The position numbers were made by a program, and so were the translations under genes. Below are positions 12,001-21,267 of a stretch of 64,000 nucleotides of DNA, piece by piece. Source of the DNA: Larix kaempferi (taxonomy: Eukaryota; Streptophyta; Pinopsida; Pinales; Pinaceae); assembly GCA_027924585.1 (NCBI GenBank), contig BSBM01000191.1, forward strand, positions 2,728,001 to 2,792,000. Reading direction: 5' to 3'. The first letter of the stretch is position 1. Each line of letters begins with the position of its first letter. Under the pieces are notes generated by a model. That model did not search any database. It was not told the DNA's origin and worked only from the letters and a program-made list of their open reading frames with translations.

Positions 12001-14249
12001 ACTGCAAACTGCATGATGTACGTGTAACTCTTTATGACAGTTTTTATGTATAAATAAAGTTTTTCTTTATTACAAACCATTTAGATATCAATTTTAAAAA
12101 TTAAAATAAAAAACAGCTATAAATTTATAAAATTTTAAATTTTAAATTTTAAATAGCTATAGTTTAGTGGTTAGCTAAGAGCTACGGCCGAACAGTGCCC
12201 ATGATTCAAAATCTCATTGTCATTTTGTTAAATATAATATGGGCTGATAACAAGGAAATTGCCTTTGGAAGCTCACACCTGACATGGCAACCCTTGCAAG
12301 GAGATCAAAGAAAGCAGATTTAGTGTAGGAGATACGAGACTTGAAAGGAAATCAACGCAATAGGTCTGTCCAATCAGCATGCCAAACCAAAGGTACCGAA
12401 AAGAAGATCCCCACACCATGTCTAGCTGTTTTCTAGTGACCAAGCTTGCTCCCTATCACCTTCAGGAGTCACACTTGAATGTGCTCTCTTTTCCAATAAT
12501 GTCACATTTCAAATGGTTTTCAAAATAAGAGCTACAAAAGTGAAGATCAATTTTTTTCTAAATTTTAGCTTTCTGTCATGAGACTTTTCATGTCATTCTA
12601 ATAAAGATTGAAATAAATACACTTTATTAACATTCAAAACACAAAATCAATCTCTACGATCTTCTGAATTTGTGGATGATAACGGTGAACTTAACTACAG
12701 TTTCAAATGACACATATCCATAAATATGCATGCCACTTCGTATTAAGGATTGAAACATCAAGGATAATTGTCTGGCTGCAGGTGGTGGTATTAATGGCAT
12801 TCTGTTTTCTTGGTGTGTAATTAAGGGTCTACATTTTTAACAATTATGCTACATCTAGAAAACAAAAACTGATACGCATTCTTACAATTTGAAACTTGAT
12901 TGTCTTCCCGTCTAGCTCCACTGTTTTAATTTTCTGTCAAAAAATGTGTAAAGATATAACATCAACTTCCAACCAAGAGAATGTTTCTGAATAGAAGAAA
13001 ACAGCTACCACAGTGTGATGGATCTTGCCTGTAAGCCTAAAAGGCGTGGTAGGAAGCGAAATCTAATCAAAACAAACTTTTTGATCAACAAAAAATTTAA
13101 GCTAATCAAGAAGAATCACTTACAAAATCGACACCAATGGTGCTAATATAACTTTCCATGTACGAATCCTCCTGCAGGTGAAACTTATATCAATGAGGGT
13201 ACTGAAATCAAGAGGAAACTTATTCAAGAACTAGACAAGTCAATACATGAGGGGCATACTAGAAGATGGTCTAGTGGCATATACATATTTCTTTTGTATT
13301 ATGCTATATAGCAGGTATACTTGTATCCTTCAATGTATGCATATGGTCATCAATTTTGAGTAGAGAAGTTAGATTTTTACATAAAAGACATATGATTGTA
13401 GAGTGTTGAGTGTCTGTGTCAGTGTCAGTGTCATTTCAACAGTTGAGCTGTGTAGTGATGAGAACATTATTGAAGGTCTATTGGACTATATTGGAACTAT
13501 ATGCTTTGAGATCTTAGAGATAGACTAGCCATGAGTTCAATCCCCGGGAGATAATCATGCACGCAAACAATACAGACTAGATGTGAAGTATAGTCCGACT
13601 GTACTGGGGTATAATCCAGGTGAAGACCTATCTGGCTGTGCAGAAAAATTCTGGAGGACTACAATGCCAAGGCTGAATTATAGCCGCCAAGTGAATTCCA
13701 GAAGATCATGTGGGCAAACCATATTGACAACAATGCCAGGAGCTAAGTGGATAAGCAGTGCAGATCGCAGTGACCAGACTTAATCCATTATCCATGTGCT
13801 GCAGGGCATAGAATAGATCCCTATGCCACATGGTTTGGCCGTAGTCTCCAATTTAGGGCCCAATGCCAACTACCCACTTTACCCTCGTACAGATCACTAT
13901 CCTTGCATCCCCATGGAAGCTCGCTAAGCATAAGTACATTTTTATCATAGCAATTAAACTTAAAATCTGCCCTGATTTTACACAGCTCCTCTGTATGTAC
14001 TGAAAAACAACAGAATTGCACCAAGTTCCCACTTACCGTGAATCTGAGAAGAAGGCATGACTTCCCCACGGAAGAATCCCCCACAAGCAACACCTTGAAC
14101 AAGTAATCACTGCAGCATCGCACAGCCAATCCAATCCATCACAATTAATTAATTATAGCTACAGGATCACGACGCCAATACTGGAAAAGATATAGATGGA
14201 ATAGAAATTGCATTATTGAAACAAAGTCTTACTATTCAGCAGCACTCAT
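2961..14249 (-). CDS. RABD: RAB1/RABD-type small GTPase, N-terminal part (5 exons; 3' end off window)
   Basis: Joined exons are 14249-14233, 14109-14037, 13171-13124, 12933-12886 and 3032-2961 (minus strand), giving 86 residues. Rab1/Ypt1 GTPases control ER-to-Golgi vesicle transport. Visible motifs: the P-loop GDSSVGKS (residues 16-23), the effector region YISTIGVDF with its switch I threonine, and the switch II motif WDTAGQERF followed by [11 protein letters not shown], which is typical of the Rab1 group. Every junction has GT-AG ends and the phases match; as I recall them, plant Rab1 genes have introns at the same places. No stop or frameshift occurs in the five exons. The NKxD and SAK guanine motifs and the prenylated C-terminal cysteines must lie left of position 1; I searched 1-2960 and did not find them. 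Assignment to RABD rather than another Rab1-like paralogue is an inference. Some residues (FKTVT, KFQI) are unusual for the family. Confidence 0.88.
4190..4290. repeat. CpG-rich segment with GGGACG motifs
   Basis: A GC-rich block with cgggacgcggg, gggacgtg and ggacggccggacgcg sits in otherwise AT-rich intron DNA. It shares its GGGACG/CGTCCC vocabulary with the larger block at 5830-6145, so both probably derive from one repeat family. No coding sense is seen. Confidence 0.5.
4502..4914 (+). pseudogene. coiled-coil protein fragment, one frameshift
   Basis: Two overlapping frames (4502-4610 and about 4610-4914) join into one charged, heptad-like sequence containing [32 protein letters not shown] and [17 protein letters not shown] +1 shift near 4610 separates them. 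The composition (Lys, Glu and Leu every 3-4 residues) indicates a long coiled coil. I do not recognise the family; a retroelement gag or a captured fragment of a host coiled-coil gene are both possible. It lies on the strand opposite to the Rab gene, inside its intron 4. Confidence 0.4.
5830..6145. repeat. CpG-dense block with 30-bp tandem repeat
   Basis: Three perfect head-to-tail copies of a 30-bp unit (5859-5948; core gtttcgggcgggacgccc) are followed, after a short insertion, by a fourth copy (about 5958-5988). They lead into a stretch full of gggacg, cgtccc and aaacgtttcg motifs, many of them self-complementary. Because 30 is a multiple of 3, every frame stays open and creates repetitive phantom ORFs on both strands; I do not believe these are genes. 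Confidence 0.8.
6300..8220. other. intron DNA without recognisable gene; pyrimidine-rich at 7385-7580
   Basis: The stretch is AT-rich except for 7385-7580, where the plus strand is almost purely C and T (ctcctctctc-like runs). Open frames there are low-complexity Ser/Leu/Phe translations. No RNA gene or mobile-element end can be defined. Confidence 0.5.
8440..9605 (+). repeat. Repeat D, copy 1 (LTR-like dispersed repeat)
   Basis: This copy matches 33,880-35,205 in the same order. Shared landmarks are the recurring gagtgctctctgtcggagag-like motif, the cccttggcttcgttaggag segment (about 9432), the caggtgac/acctgactc segment, the cttgcccccaagg segment, and a common right end at ggtgtgcatctcggcgg (about 9570-9590). 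The two copies are clearly diverged. The common right end and lack of coding capacity suggest an LTR or other non-coding part of a retroelement; the class is not proven. Confidence 0.6.
10110..10400 (+). pseudogene. LINE-type RNase H relic
   Basis: The motif [21 protein letters not shown] (split over the usual NN-AE helix) is followed by [14 protein letters not shown], matching the second and third catalytic blocks of plant RNase H. The third-block aspartate has become Asn (EGNSK instead of the usual EGDSK). After a frameshift, TDWLANQDI at about 10,380 matches the C-terminal helix with the fourth catalytic residue. The first catalytic block is not recognisable. Confidence 0.6.
11471..12100 (+). 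repeat. 321-bp tandem duplication of the LINE 3' region
   Basis: Sequence starting agagcttttctgtg at 11,471 recurs at 11,792 with about 85-90% identity by eye, including ccatgttctgtctggtatg, caggcccagttttgg and gaactgcaaactg. Both units end in an AT-rich run with ataaa-like signals. The duplication probably arose before or after insertion by unequal exchange or template repeat. Confidence 0.8.
12101..12885. other. Rab intron 4, proximal part, nothing recognised
   Basis: AT-rich sequence with no supported ORF. A stretch at 12,135-12,200 (ttagtggttagctaagag ... gattcaaaatctc) faintly resembles pol III A and B boxes, but no insertion ends are visible. Confidence 0.4.
12886..12933 (-). CDS. RABD: Rab GTPase exon 4
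   Basis: This 48-nt, phase-0 exon encodes [16 protein letters not shown], the beta2-beta3 hairpin leading into switch II. The acceptor TGACAG ends at 12934 and the donor GTAAGA starts at 12885. The very long intron 4 follows. Confidence 0.9.
13124..13171 (-). CDS. RABD: Rab GTPase exon 3 (switch I)
   Basis: This 48-nt, phase-0 exon encodes [16 protein letters not shown], the Rab effector loop. The acceptor CTGCAG ends at 13172 and the donor GTAAGT starts at 13123. Intron 3 (12934-13123) is only 190 bp. Confidence 0.9.
14037..14109 (-). CDS. RABD: Rab GTPase exon 2 (P-loop)
   Basis: This 73-nt exon carries [18 protein letters not shown] and LLLRFT. The acceptor CTGCAG ends at 14110 and the donor GTAAGT spans 14036-14031. 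The P-loop lysine and serine that bind phosphate and Mg2+ are present. Intron 2 (13172-14036, 865 bp) follows and shows no coding features. Confidence 0.9.
14233..14249 (-). CDS. RABD: Rab GTPase exon 1 (17 nt)
   Basis: The exon encodes MSAAE plus the first two bases of a Tyr codon, followed by the donor GTAAGA at 14232-14227. The split Tyr (TA|T) joins to exon 2 to give EYDYLFK, the usual Rab1 N-terminus. The start was chosen because it is the ATG directly followed by a donor of the right phase 123 bp from exon 2. An alternative ATG at 14129 in the exon 2 frame would give a non-Rab N-terminus (MAVRCCSDY) and would ignore the acceptor CTGCAG. Confidence 0.78.
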
Positions 14250-14375
14250 ATTGAAGTGAGTAGAGTAAATGACCAGGCCAGTCGAAGAATGTGACCTTCC
14301 TTCCTACCCAAATCTAACAGACAGATACAAAGGATAACGCAAACGAAATGGGAGTGAACAAACAAGATGGAAGTG

Positions 14376-14479
14376 CAACCAAATCATTATTATATAAGAA
14401 GCCTCGGTCCAAAACAGTACAGTAGTGTAACCAAATCATTATTATATAAGAAGCCTCGGTCCAAAACAGTACAGTAGAA
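14376..14479 (-). promoter_or_regulatory. 52-bp tandem duplication with two TATA-like motifs upstream of the Rab ATG
   Basis: The unit at 14376-14427 is repeated almost perfectly at 14428-14479. Read on the minus strand, each copy contains TATATAAT (14396-14389 and 14448-14441), 140 and 192 nt upstream of the Rab start codon. A TSS about 30 nt downstream of the proximal box would give a 5' leader of about 110 nt, which is plausible. Promoter function is inferred from position and motif only. Confidence 0.45.
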
Positions 14480-14841
14480 TAGGTACCCGAGATGATCATA
14501 TCTACGGACTACTTTTATTTTTAATAAAAAACAAAAACAACGACAACAACTTTGCGAATAAAAAACCAAAGACAACGACAACAACTTTGGATTCGCCTTA
14601 AATGCAATACATCGTTTAATTGTCATAAAAGCTCGAAAACTTTTGAGGCTTATGGTTATGCTACATTCCTTTTATAAGTATGTCACTATTCCCTACATCT
14701 CCTCATCCTCTACCCTCAAGATACACGATTAGAAAAAATTAAAAGTATTTTGTTGTTTTTATTAATTTTTTCAAATATGATTAATGGTTATTATATTATT
14801 GAGAATAATTTTAATTCTACAATAATTAAATATTAAAAATA

Positions 14842-14974
14842 GCTTGATGGGTTAGGTCAAGTAGTTGAGAGTTGTGAGTTGTAAGCAAAAGGTCTGTGGG
14901 TCAAATCCTCATATGACTATGCATAAATATTTAAGAGTTTCACTTGATGTCCCCATCTTGAAGTTGTGAACCAC
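14842..14974 (+). mobile_element. tRNA-derived SINE
   Basis: The left half resembles a tRNA with an A box (ggtcaagtagttgagag, about 14,854) and a B box (gtgggtcaaatcctc, about 14,896). It is flanked by the 10-bp direct repeat attaaaaata (14832-14841 and 14975-14984). No long poly(A) tail is left, so the right end is less certain. Confidence 0.5.
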
Positions 14975-14984
14975 ATTAAAAATA

Positions 14985-16815
14985 TATACTAAAAACACTT
15001 AAAATTTTAGATTAAGTTGAATTTATATTTATTTAATTTTAATTAGAAATTGAATTTCTATTTTAATTTAATTTTTAATAATAAATAAATATGATTCACT
15101 TTCACCTAAATTATAGAGTGTACATGCTTCTTTCAATGTCAATAGATTGTAGTGTGCATGTCTCAATCAATGTCAAATAAGTTGTAAAAGAAATCTAAAT
15201 TATATATATGGAAATGTGCTTTTGTTGTTGAGCTTTTAATATTCCGACTATGTCTTTCCATAAGTAATGGGGATGTTAATATTCTATATCTTTCCATATG
15301 CCTCACGATATAATAGAGAAGTAACATGGAGAGAGATGAACCACATAGAAAAAAAAACATATGAATATAATTTAACAATTTTGTATATAATATAGATATT
15401 TTTGTACATAATACTATATAAAACTTTATATCATAACACATTTCTATATCAAACTTAATATACTAAAATTATTATATAAAACTTTATATCATAATATATT
15501 CTATATCAAACTTATTACACTAAAATTATTATTAAATAATTTTTTTAAAATATATAATTTTATATAAAACATTATAAACTAATGAAATATACATAATACT
15601 AGATCAAAACTTTATGTCATAACATGTTTCTAATAAGACATCAAACTTATTAAAATTAATATAAATTTTTAAAAGTATAATTCTTTAAATTTAAATTAAA
15701 AAAATCTTTAAAAATATAGTTCTTTAAATTTAAATTAGAAAAATATACAAAATTATTTAAAATATAATTTTTTAAATTTGTATTAGAAAAGTATACAAAA
15801 TTATTTAAAGGTATAAATGAATCAAAATTACTTTGTTATAATAATAAAAAGAGTAACTCTAAGAGGTTTTTATTCACATAGGTGTTTTAGTGGAGGGTAT
15901 GGTGTAAGTGATCAAAGAAAGTTTTTTTTTTTGAAAAATAATCTTATATGTGTCAATTTAACACAAAAGCACCAATGTGCTTAATATAATAGGTCATTAG
16001 TAATCCATGACCCACACACACTAAAGGGGCAATAACATTAAAGGACATCAACACTAAAGGACACCTTTCATGTGATAGTGTGCTCAATGTCCCGTAATAA
16101 ATTTCTAAGCGATGTTCATTTTCAAAAACTGTTAAATGGTAAGTAGACTTTTAATTGGCATACTGTAAATAGTGCTCCATGTCACATAAAGCACATTGAT
16201 TCTAGCTCCATGCTTTGCATTTAATACTAATTGGACATCAATGTATATTACAATGCACTTATTATTATATAACACGCCACATTAATTTTTAAAATAGAAT
16301 GTTGCACTTATCTATTCATCATTGTTGTAAAGGTGCATCATAGTGTGTCTATAAAAAAAAATACATCGATACTTTAAGTGTAGAGGTGCATCATTTTGTC
16401 AATGAGAGAGGCATACCACTTTATTTATAAATGTTAAAAGGGAATTTATCTTTTTACTTTTACCATTACTCCATTTATTCTTTGTAGTATTAATGCACAT
16501 TCTTAGACTTAGTCCTCCTCCATTTCTTCTTTGTAGCACTAATGCACGTTCTTAGACTTAGTCTTCCTCACTACCCTAAGTCTAGTGATTTATTGTCCAC
16601 CAACCATTTTCATTCATTATTCAAGGGAGTGGGAATTTTAAATTTCTCCATCAAAAACCCTAATTCACTATTTCTTATATATTCATTGTTGCAAATCTTC
16701 AAAAGCAAGCCCCAAGCCAAATAACCCCTTAATTGTTCTATTTAAACATTTTTGCTTTAGTTTTCTCCATTTTGTCTACAAGAATTTCATTTTTTTAGCT
16801 TTTTATTTCACATCG
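14985..16815. other. AT-rich intergenic DNA
   Basis: Long A/T runs and short open frames only. Motifs such as aaaactttatatcataa recur several times between 15,420 and 15,620, indicating local degenerate repeats. No gene or bounded mobile element is supported. Confidence 0.6.
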
Positions 16816-18025
16816 TTCATAATGCACCATGGTTTTATACCTTTTATGCACAAATTTTCTATTTAGTTCCTTGGAGGTCAAGTGCTAATAGGTGCACCAT
16901 CAAAGTGTGCCAGTTGTATTTGTATGCTCCTTGTAAACAATAGCAAACCTTATTTTGCATTTTCTCAATGTTAGTGCACATGAGATGTATTACCGCACTA
17001 TTGATGTGGCAACACCATCTAAAACATGTATACAATGTAGCAATTGTGAGCAATTCTATATGTGGAGTACCACAACCATGAGAAGGTCAAAATATGGGAT
17101 GTGCCACAAAACATACAATGTATTCATTTTCTAGTCAGTGCACCATATCGATATTTTACATAGAGCATAGTGCACCACTGCTCTTGTATTATAAGAGAGC
17201 ACCAATGCACCTATACTTTGAAAGAGCATTGGAACACCCATTTAATAAGATGAGATCGGTGATCTAGAAGTATGACAAGGCACTAATGCTCCAGTACAAT
17301 ACCACAGCACTGCTAATACTTTTATAAATGAATAATCTATATTTTATATATAAGTTATATTATTTTATTCATTTAATAAATAAATGATTATTTGTTCGAA
17401 TGAGTTTGTTTTGTTAATTAGCAATGAAAGTTCCACTACCACATGAAGAGGAGATGGTACTCACTCGAGAGGACATGGGAGAATGCCTCAAGACTCACAT
17501 TCTCTCATTCACGATGTTAGCCTCCCTAGAAATGTTGAGGAAGCAATTAAAGGTGAATAATAGATTCATACTGAACCCTTGATTCGCCAATGATTCATCA
17601 ATGGGATTAAGGATGCTAAGTATTCTAGTGTGGGATTGACACCTAGTTCAACTCATTAGAGAATCACATATACTGCATCACAAGAATATCTAGGAGAAGG
17701 AAGGATGTTCACAATTTCCCTTATCTACCTAATAGTGTATGTCCTTTGATGTCTAGGCATTACATGAATGTGTGTTCTAGCAAGGAGGTGGTTAGAATAA
17801 GGACACATAGGGTTTCGCGGGGACAGCTAACTCTTTCTAATTCTTTGCATGAGGGTGTCAAGGAAGTCAATTCCATCGGCATAGCATTGAATCCTCACCT
17901 TAGTGATGAGCTCTCAATAATTTCTAATTAATTACATTTATGTTGATCATATTAAACATCAATACACCCTTTATAAGTGGATTGGCGAATTGCAATAGTT
18001 TTGAGATGTTTTTCCATGCATTAAA
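16816..18025 (+). repeat. Repeat X, copy 1 (1.2-kb direct repeat)
   Basis: This copy is colinear with 26,690-27,905 in the same orientation. Shared segments are tgcaccatggttttat (start), ccttggaggtcaagtgc, gttagtgcacatgagatg, ccatatcgatatt, gacatgggagaatg and, at the end, ttgatcatattaaacatc and gcaatagttttgagatg. The two copies flank about 8.7 kb of AT-rich DNA with LINE and SINE insertions, so they may be LTRs of an old element, but no TSD or PBS could be found. Confidence 0.7.
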
Positions 18026-18275
18026 ACATCTCACAGGAAAATCTCATAGAATCCCTCCTTTCCTAGAATATCTAGATGGAGGACAACTCAACTTCCAACC
18101 ACAATAGTAGTTGGTAACTCAGCAAGGCTCAATGTAACTAGAATCGAGATCCCGAACCAAACGTTACCTTGGAACAGTTCATTAAAGCCAATTGGCCTAA
18201 CCTAATAACTTGTATTTGTTATTTATATTGCATTCATAAATTTGATTAATGAACATTAATTAATCATTTCAACTA

Positions 18276-18456
18276 GCCATGAGGGTTAGCTCAATTGATT
18301 GGTGCAACTATTGCCTTACCCGTAATTTGGCACATTATACAAGTTCCTAGTTTGAATCATGAGGGGTTTGGTGCACTAAGTCTATGTCACATGCTTTACA
18401 GTAGATATCGTCCTTGGAATGGGGAGAAGTACCCAGAAATTTCCAAAAAAAAATAA
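18276..18456 (+). mobile_element. tRNA-derived SINE in AT-rich family copy A
   Basis: A box ggttagctcaattgattgg (about 18,285) and a degenerate B box tagtttgaatcatg (about 18,346) precede a non-tRNA body and an A-rich tail. Near-identical 15-bp flanks (taatcatttcaacta at 18261 and taataatctcaatta at 18457) form the TSD. An internally deleted relative occupies the corresponding place in the second copy of the AT-rich family (56,669), so this insertion predates duplication of the family. Confidence 0.7.
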
Positions 18457-19212
18457 TAATAATCTCAATTAATTAAATATCAATTATTTAAATCAATTTT
18501 TATTAATTGAACTAATTAATTTAATTAGATTTCATTGATTAACTTAATTACAAACATAAACTTATATTATTTCATATTTATTTTAATGTAAATTAATAAT
18601 AATTTAATTTACACTAACCTAAATTAATTTAATTTATATTAATTAAATTAAAATGATTTTCATTTAATCCTTTAATCATTTATATAATTATACTAATTAT
18701 ATATATAGATTTAGAAATTCCAGGTACATGTCATATACTAATTATACATATAGATTTAGAAATTTCATGTACATGTCATAGATGTTATGCTTACAATTTT
18801 TTGAAGGCCATGTTATAAAAATCATCATTGAAATCATGAACAATCATATTTAGAGAATCTCCAAAGGTTTTCTTCCACTCATATAAATAGCCCATCTTCA
18901 AAATTTCATTATATATATTCTTATTCATAATTTTTTTTAAATGACAGTATCCAATTTTTATGAGAAACTTCAATAGATATAATTTTTCATAAATTCCCAT
19001 AATTTTCATATGGAAATCAAAATAAATTTCTCAAAGATTTATTTTCAAGAAAAATCAATTCAAATAATTAAATATTAATTATTTGGATCAATTTATATCA
19101 ATTAAAATCATTAGTTAATTGAATTTAATTCATTACTATAATTACAATCATAAACTTATATCATTCTATAAATTTAATGTATTTATTAAAAAAATATTAC
19201 ATCTTTTAATTT

Positions 19213-19976
19213 GAGATTGGATGTTTCTACAGTGGTTAGACATAATAATTGAGTCTTTTGGAATTTCACTGTGTTGAAATCTTGAGTTGATCGATGCGTT
19301 TCTAGCGGAACCTCCACTCATCATCACGATCCATAGAAACTATAATAAGAAGATACAAGGATGGCATATTAAGTAGAAAAGAAATACATGTGGAAAAATA
19401 TAGCCATCAGGTATTATGAATTAAAATATATAAGTGAAAAAGAAGAAAAATACAAATAAAAATAAAGGTAAAAGTAAATAAAATATAAGAGTAAAAATGA
19501 AATTATAATGACGAGAATCAATTTCCACTAGCTCACTCAGTTAAGGTGCGGCTCTCGTCAGTGGCAACCCGAGTTCAATTCCCCTTAGGGGTGACTTAGT
19601 TGGGAGGCAACACCCAAAAACCAGTCAAGTTGAGGCCGGTGCGATCCCTGGGTGATTTTGACGGCTTAGATGCCCCTGGATCATGGTTTCTCAAACCACA
19701 GGAAACTCCCGCAAGTCAATGAGATTTGAGCAAACAAAAAAAAGAAATTATATTGATGAGAAAAAAGGAGAGGTAAAAAGAATTAATATAATGGGTAAGA
19801 TCACCTTTCATAAAATATTAAAATAAAGTTGATTAATGGTAAAGTTAACTAAAAGAGAATAAAATAAAATAATGGAAACTCGCTCATAATCCTGATGATG
19901 AGCAGAGGTTCCGCTCGAAACGCGTCGATCAACTCAAGCTCTCAACACAGTGAAATTCCAGAAGGCTAAATTATTG
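19213..19976. mobile_element. fold-back (inverted-repeat) element with 16-bp TSD
   Basis: Arms of about 84 bp at 19,243-19,326 and 19,891-19,976 are reverse complements (shared core cttgagttgatcga and agcggaacct). The unit is bounded by a perfect 16-bp direct repeat, ttacatcttttaattt (19197-19212 and 19977-19992). The left arm has about 30 extra bp outside the inverted repeat. It contains a SINE (19,518). A 16-bp TSD is too long for common plant TIR DNA transposons and resembles LINE-type integration, so the class is unclear. Confidence 0.65.
19518..19743 (+). mobile_element. tRNA-derived SINE inside the fold-back element
   Basis: A box tagctcactcagttaagg (about 19,529) and B box cgagttcaattcccc (about 19,569) are both strong. 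The body ends in an A-rich tail. The TSD is gaaattataatgacgagaa (19499-19517) and gaaattatattgatgagaa (19744-19762), 17 of 19 identical. Confidence 0.85.
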
Positions 19977-20048
19977 TTACATCTTTTAATTTATTTTAGG
20001 TGTGGTAATAATAATTCACTTTATATTATGGTAAGTTAATTCAATTTA

Positions 20049-20401
20049 CAGGGGTGGCAAGTGCGAGAGGGATCATCTTCTATCCAGGAGGATAAATAGT
20101 CAACTCTTTTGCTTGGGGGTTAGGAACCAAAACCAATAATGAAGCGGAATGGTTGGCTCTCCTACATGGACTAGAGCTTATTTCGACATTGAAAATTCCA
20201 AGGTTGATGGTCTTTGGAGATTCCAAGCAAGTAATTCAAAAGATGAGGCAAGGATATGTAGCAGGTTCCTCAAGATGTAGGAGGATTCATGATTGCATAA
20301 TACATATCAATAAGCCGCCCTATATCTCCTATTATCACATCATGAGGGAAAACAATGGAATTGCTGACAAATTAGCCAATCAAGGAGCTAGGAATAATTA
20401 A
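20049..20401 (+). pseudogene. LINE-1 RNase H domain, 5'-truncated
   Basis: The frame begins inside the first beta strand. Visible blocks are TNNEAEWLALLHGLEL (catalytic Glu), LMVFGDSKQVI (catalytic Asp) and MRENNGIADKLANQGARN (fourth catalytic Asp). One early stop lies in the beta2 strand near 20,097. The first catalytic Asp was lost with the truncation. Confidence 0.8.
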
Positions 20402-20439
20402 GTAACAATAGTATAAGCTAACATGGAAAAGATGTGTAA

Positions 20440-21267
20440 ATGTGTCCCTTAACTTCCCTTCATAATATGTTACTAGGAAAAAACAACTTGGAAGATGAGT
20501 ATTATGTTAGGAGCATGGGGCTCCCCCCATCCTCTCCTTCGTGGGGGATGCATGGCATAATGCATGGAGGGGTCAACTCCCCCCTTCTCAAAAGGGTGGT
20601 TACCTGCTGTGGTCATAAAAACAACATGTCAGCGGTATTTTCTGCATCAATCGGATCAACTCACACAGGTTACTTTAATGGTTCCTTGATGGCAGCGTCG
20701 AGAAGTATGAAGGGGAATGAATGGAGACAGTTTCTTAACCAACCTGGGGAGCTGTTGGGAACTTTAGAGCATTTGCAGGAATGTCCCAAGAAGTGGGAAA
20801 TTTGTGAGTTTTTTCAGTATCTACCTCTGCGAAATTCGGTTGTTGTGGCTCATTTCCTCTCCCAAGAGCACTGCGTTCACTCATTTGCTTCAATTTCCTT
20901 AGTAGAGGGTATGGTGGGTTGGTCTTAGTTTTATTCCTACATGAAGGAAATCATGGAGGACTTCAAGAAGAACCTCTGAAGGGTATACGATGTAGTTTGC
21001 AGAGGAATTCAGGAAACCACAACAGTCTCTGAGGACACCAAATATATCACGGTCCAAGTTACCTGTTTGGATTCACGAATTGAGGATTTGGAAGGGAATA
21101 TGAGAGAACTTATGGGTGTCGTGGACATCATAAAGGAGGAAATCTTAAAGATGTCCAGAATGAACCATTGTAGTCATTTCCAGGAGTCTCTAGATGAAGG
21201 GGTTCACCCAATGGAAGAAGCTTTGGTCTTGCAACCAGTCTATGGCTTCCAAGGCAAGAATGAATAG
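20440..21267 (+). pseudogene. LINE-1 post-RNase H region with coiled-coil frame
   Basis: An open frame at 20,440-20,928 of unknown family (contains NEWRQFLNQPGELLGTLEHL) is followed by a second frame at 20,941-21,267 with one stop. The latter contains LDSRIEDLEGNMRELMG and VDIIKEEILKM, a clear heptad pattern. The LINE at 21.6-23.1 kb has a coiled-coil ORF at the same place, so this is part of the element. Function unknown. Confidence 0.5.

Larger units (their letters stand above)
10040..12100 (+). mobile_element. decayed LINE 3' end inside Rab intron 4
   Basis: An RNase H-like relic (10,110-10,400) is followed by about 1 kb of degenerate sequence and an AT-rich 3' region that is tandemly duplicated. 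This is the same order (RNase H, then a further decayed ORF region, then an A/T-rich tail) as the better preserved LINEs at 20-25 kb. Many stops and frameshifts are present, so it is old. I could not identify a convincing target-site duplication. Confidence 0.55.
3033..12885 (-). other. Rab intron 4, 9.85 kb, filled with repeats
   Basis: The intron runs from donor GTAAGA (12885) to acceptor CATTTAG (3033). Its contents, listed separately, are a coiled-coil ORF relic, two CpG-rich segments, a 30-bp tandem array, a pyrimidine-rich stretch, one copy of repeat D and a LINE remnant with a duplicated 3' end. Between 3050 and 4150 and between 4950 and 5800 I see only AT-rich sequence without recognisable features. 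Confidence 0.8.
18030..20048. repeat. AT-rich repeat family, copy A, left part
   Basis: Colinear with 56,450-59,050. Shared landmarks include the tcctagaatatc-agatggagg segment, the SINE, ttaattagatttcattgat, acaaacataaacttatattattt and aggccatgt-ataaaaatcatca. The fold-back element at 19.2 kb is missing from the other copy, so it inserted later. No coding function seen. Confidence 0.7.

Noticed and set aside
12135-12200. Possible SINE with weak A- and B-box-like words
   Set aside because: The B box is a poor match and neither a TSD nor a tail is visible.
14037-14129. Rab start at the in-frame ATG at 14,129
   Set aside because: It would give an atypical N-terminus and reads through a good acceptor (CTGCAG at 14,115-14,110). 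The 17-nt exon 1 at 14,249-14,233 restores the family N-terminus in phase.
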